A stretch of DNA of 33,314 nt from Phallusia fumigata (lineage: Eukaryota > Chordata > Ascidiacea > Phlebobranchia > Ascidiidae), in the NCBI GenBank assembly GCA_008931825.1, contig QXVZ01015815.1, forward strand, positions 1 to 33,314, written 5' to 3'. The position numbers were made by a program, and so were the translations under genes. This document shows, in pieces, positions 29,969 to 33,314 of the stretch (the stretch's first letter is position 1; each line of letters begins with the position of its first letter). A model generated the notes under the pieces. It did no database searches and was not told where the DNA came from. It saw only the letters and a program-made list of their open reading frames with translations.

Positions 29969-32900
29969 ATGAAACCAGCAACGACAATAGTGGTTTTTGT
30001 GGCATTGGGATTGGTGGTAACGTTAGTAATTGTTCTTCCTATTGTGCTAATTCTGCCTAAAGACAAGGGCAGCACGGATATCCTAGTTACAGGTGCGGAA
30101 TGTAAATTTACAGACGTATGTAAAATGCGCGGATTAAACTGCACTCTATTATTGATTTGACAGTAAACGAAGGTTCAGTGGTAGGATTTAAGTCGAAAGA
30201 GGCCGGGATATTTTGGGGAATACCCTTCAGCCAGCCTCCCGTAGGCGAATACCGCTGGCGAAACCCCCGAGACCCAGTGCCATTTTCACAACCTTATTGG
30301 AATGCAACATTTAAGCGACCAGGTTGTCCTCAGATATGTAATCAACCTGCTTCTGAATATTCATGTCCACACGCAGTAAGTGTAACTTGTTGCTTTACAA
30401 AATGTGTGAAGAATGGTGTGATCAATTTTTTTAAATTCTGACAGTAGGCCTACAACAATACTAGTTAATTGACCTCATCTTGTTCGTTACTCAAACGCAA
30501 AAAAGTAATCTATTGCACATTTATAAAAACGACTTTAAATTATTACACGACTAAGACATTTCCGCTAAAAGACAGCCTTCTGTACTGAATAAACTGTCTT
30601 AATTTCAACATATCCTTTACGCAGTTTTTAGCATGGCAACAACATATTATAAGCACAATTCAAACTTTCAAATTTGTGCTCGAAATCACAATATAAAGCA
30701 GATCAAGTCTCATAAATATAACTGATTTCGAATAACTTTTACAGACTGATGAAGATTGTCTGTATCTTAACGTATGGATTCCGGACAAGTTGCTGACAAA
30801 GGAGAAGCCAAACTCAGTACTGGATCACGAGCACTATACAGTTGCCCCGCAGTATTTAAGTGGAGGGAGCCACGAAAAGTTACCAGTTATGATATGGTTT
30901 TATGGAGGAAATTTCCTCAATGGGGCTGGTTCTTGCATCTTATATGATGGTCGGAAAATGGCCAATTCGGGTGACGTCATTGTTGTTACTACTAACTACC
31001 GGTAAGAAAATGTAGTTGTTAAATATGGAAACTAAATATGTAATAAAAATTTTTTTACGTACCCGGTTTGAACCGGGAACGACCCAAAGCTAGGATGGCA
31101 GTACGACACGGTACGTAGGCTACTCAGTTGTACGCGCTTTGTTGCGAAGGGGGTACCGCAACATACCTTATTTAGATGATTTCACTGTGTACCGCACCGT
31201 ACCGTACTGTCATCCTTGCCCCAACGACCAATCCAGTTCAGGGTTTTTACGGCCGTTTATGGGTCCAAAATACATTTCTTTTGCTCAATAATGTTTAACA
31301 ATCATAACAGGCAGAAGTGCGATCTTGTTTGTGTTTCCGAGAATAAAGCTGTACAGGTCCGAACTGGTCTATATTGTTTCATCAAAATCTGTCACTTTTT
31401 TTAATCTGACTGTCTTACACCACGCTCCCATTTCAATTTGATTAAAGTCACTTTTCTTTTTTTAGTTAGTGAACACCCAAAATCGTATGTGAGCTGCACA
31501 CTGTCTCGACCTGTAATAAAGGGTCTCGGACAATGTCCTGTCACCAGCTGCCCTGATGTGACCTCACAGGTCGAAACAGTGTGCACTGTCTGCAGCTCAC
31601 AAATCATTATTGGCTTTATGCTTTTAAAAATCGTATGGTTCATGCAAATGCGATTGGTAGAAAATTAACATCCGAGTAAGCAGACCTGCAAAAACGCATG
31701 TGCGGGCTAGATCTGTTAACTTTTTCTTTGTGTAAGTAAGTATTAATCTGGTTTGCAGAGTCGCCCATTTAGGGTTTTTGGTGCAGGGAAACAGTTCAAC
31801 CGACGACGGACAGGGCAATTTTGGAATTTGGGATCAAATAAAAACTATGGAATGGGTTCAACGAAACATCGCAAACTTTGGTGGCGATCCGTCCCAGGTA
31901 ATAACTTGGGACTGGTGTAATCTAGGCTATGTGCTATTACAACTTTGTCAAAAATTTGAACTATAGGTGACGCTATTTGGGCAAAGCGCAGGAGCTGAAT
32001 CAGTTGGAGTCCATTTAACTTCGAGGTACAGCGACCGATTGTTTCACCAAGCCATTATGCAAAGTAATCCCTTTGGTTTGCCATTTCGCGATTTGCCAGA
32101 TGCACGAGAATTTGGTGGACGTTTTGCAAAAGCATGCAACTGTTCGGAAAATGACATGGTGTGCTTACGTTCCAGGTGGGTTTAAAAATTGCAATTGCTT
32201 TATTTTCAGTGTTGTTGTAATTATTTCAAAACCGTTGAAAATGTAAGGCTAATTTTTAATTATGTAGGACGTTACATGAACTGGAGACGGCATTGAACCA
32301 AACAGCGTTAGAGGTAACGGACCCAACGAAAATAATGCTGGTATTTCAACCATGGGCTCCAGTGATTGACGGTGACCTACTTCCAGATCTCCCTATCAGA
32401 ATGTTTATGCGGGTAAACGCTTTGCGGGTGAAGATCCAAAGTGTGAAGTTTGTGAAAAAATACTGATTTTAGGGCGAGGAACAACAAAAGCCGATGTTGT
32501 TAGGAGCAACTGTTGACGAAGGAATGATTTTTGTTGCTGGCGCATTTCCACGACCAATTAATGATACTGCATATCGGGTTATTCTGCGAGCGGTTTTTAA
32601 AAGAGATTTATCCCAACGAGTGCTGGACCGGTATCCGCCGACGGTAAGTTTCAGGTTCCCCAGTCCTTCCCGTCACATAACCCTTCGTAGTGGCGGCGTG
32701 GCTGCAGCGCGTTAAACCTTGATCCACCAGTTGGCCCCCTCATGTTTTTCCGCTTCATAACGTTCTTTCTAACGTTGCGCCGATGTTTCCAGCTTGGTGA
32801 TTGCTTTAGTGGTATTCTTTCGCTATTTATTCTTTTCAGCGAAATAAACCCAACTCAACATGACCTACTGAAGTAACCTGACATAAAGCGAATCTGTTTT

Positions 32901-33314
32901 CTCAGATAAGAAAATAACAAGACTTGTTTCAGTGCAATGATGTGGCTGAAGGTTGTGACAATCGTGAAACGCTCAACAAATTAGCTACCGAAGCATTGTT
33001 TGTATGCCCTCAACGAATTGCAGCCAACTCGTCCGACGGAATTGATCAGTGGTGGTACATATTTAATCAAACCTGGTCATTTTACGTAAGTTTTAAAAAA
33101 GTGCTTGTTTACAGTTACTATTTTAATTTCAGAAATCCTAAATTAAATTAACACGTTAGAATGAACACGTTTAACTTTTCTCTTCGCTTTTTTTAATTTT
33201 CTAATATGTGGGTATGAGTGAACGTTTTCTCGCTGGACAATAGTTAAGTTTGAAACGATTTTCCAGGAACTATGGGAGGAACCATTGTGTTTTCATCATG
33301 TTTGTCATTCGTAT
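29969..33314 (+). CDS. Membrane-anchored type-B carboxylesterase / cholinesterase-like enzyme (3' end missing)
   Basis: Nine exons in frame: 29969-30092, 30164-30375, 30745-31001, 31759-31897, 31967-32175, 32268-32412, 32473-32643, 32933-33085, 33267-33314 (486 codons, cut by the window). The N-terminus MKPATTIVVFVALGLVVTL continues hydrophobic to about residue 30: a signal anchor, implying a type II ectoenzyme. Family motifs in order: GIPFSQPPVGEYRW, EDCLYLNVW, WFYGGNFLNG (oxyanion hole), GNFGIWDQ, FGGDPSQVTLFGQSAG (nucleophile Ser251), PVIDGDLLPDLP, VDEGMIF (acid Glu378) and HHVCHSY (His484). Spacing of the triad fits cholinesterases. Seven N-glycosylation sequons (such as NAT, NSS, NQT, NDT) support an extracellular location. 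It hydrolyses esters in principle; the substrate is unknown. It is not clearly AChE or neuroligin and may be closer to crystal-protein-like esterases. Confidence 0.9.
31092..31216. mobile_element. 125-bp MITE-like element with 21-bp inverted ends (esterase intron 3)
   Basis: The left end aggatggcagtacgacacgg and the complement of the right end (aggatgacagtacggtacgg) match at about 18 of 21 positions. It lies within intron 31002-31758 and has no coding capacity. A GC-rich near-palindrome cccggtttgaaccggg sits just outside at 31062-31077. Confidence 0.45.
31488..31601. repeat. Long hairpin-forming inverted repeat in esterase intron 3
   Basis: The left arm 31488-31514 (tgtgagctgcacactgtctc and following) pairs with the right arm 31566-31601 over about 27 bp with one mismatch. 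The right arm carries an extra 9 nt that would bulge. The loop is about 50 nt. The purpose is unknown: it could be a small foldback element or a structured RNA. Confidence 0.6.

Noticed and set aside
31056-31115. tRNA T-arm/B-box-like ggttcaaacc on the minus strand
   Set aside because: It is part of a simple near-palindrome; no D-arm or acceptor stem folds around it.

Overview
This looks like a compact, AT-rich, intron-dense animal genome, most likely an ascidian of the Ciona type. That identification is an inference. It rests on 50 coding exons packed into about 22.6 kb, short introns, animal-type proteins, and several places where two allelic versions of the same DNA lie end to end across a single 'n' (positions 8111, 13113, 21733, 23127), as happens when a very heterozygous diploid is assembled. 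I see no tRNA, rRNA or CRISPR and nothing bacterial.

Layout. (1) Positions 1-4631, minus strand: the first seven coding exons (281 codons) of VPS39/Vam6, a HOPS-tethering subunit. The window edge cuts the gene inside its N-terminal CNH domain. One intron carries a 946-bp inverted-repeat (foldback/MITE-like) element. (2) Positions 4632-6976: a divergent intergenic region that must hold the 5' regions of both flanking genes. (3) Positions 6977-29589, plus strand: a complete alpha-spectrin gene (SPTAN1 orthologue), which I reconstruct as 50 coding exons giving 2520 residues. It has the N-terminal tetramerisation helix, spectrin repeats, an SH3 domain, further repeats, and a C-terminal calmodulin-like domain with two canonical EF-hands. 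(4) Positions 29969-33314, plus strand: a type-B carboxylesterase/cholinesterase-like gene with an N-terminal membrane anchor and an intact Ser-Glu-His triad, cut by the right edge.

Alpha-spectrin pairs with beta-spectrin in the submembrane cytoskeleton, VPS39 acts in late endosome/lysosome tethering, and the esterase is probably an ectoenzyme. Nothing in the sequence says they share a pathway; they appear to be ordinary neighbours. The most interesting features are inside spectrin: two serine-rich acidic insertions at equivalent inter-helix loops of different repeats, one of them where vertebrate alphaII-spectrin has its calpain/caspase/calmodulin segment; substitutions of two ligand-binding tyrosines in the SH3 domain; a GC-AG intron; and an 18-nt microexon. 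The apparent tandem duplication of exons 17 and 32-37 is best explained as unmerged alleles. I did not find a convincing new multi-gene system.
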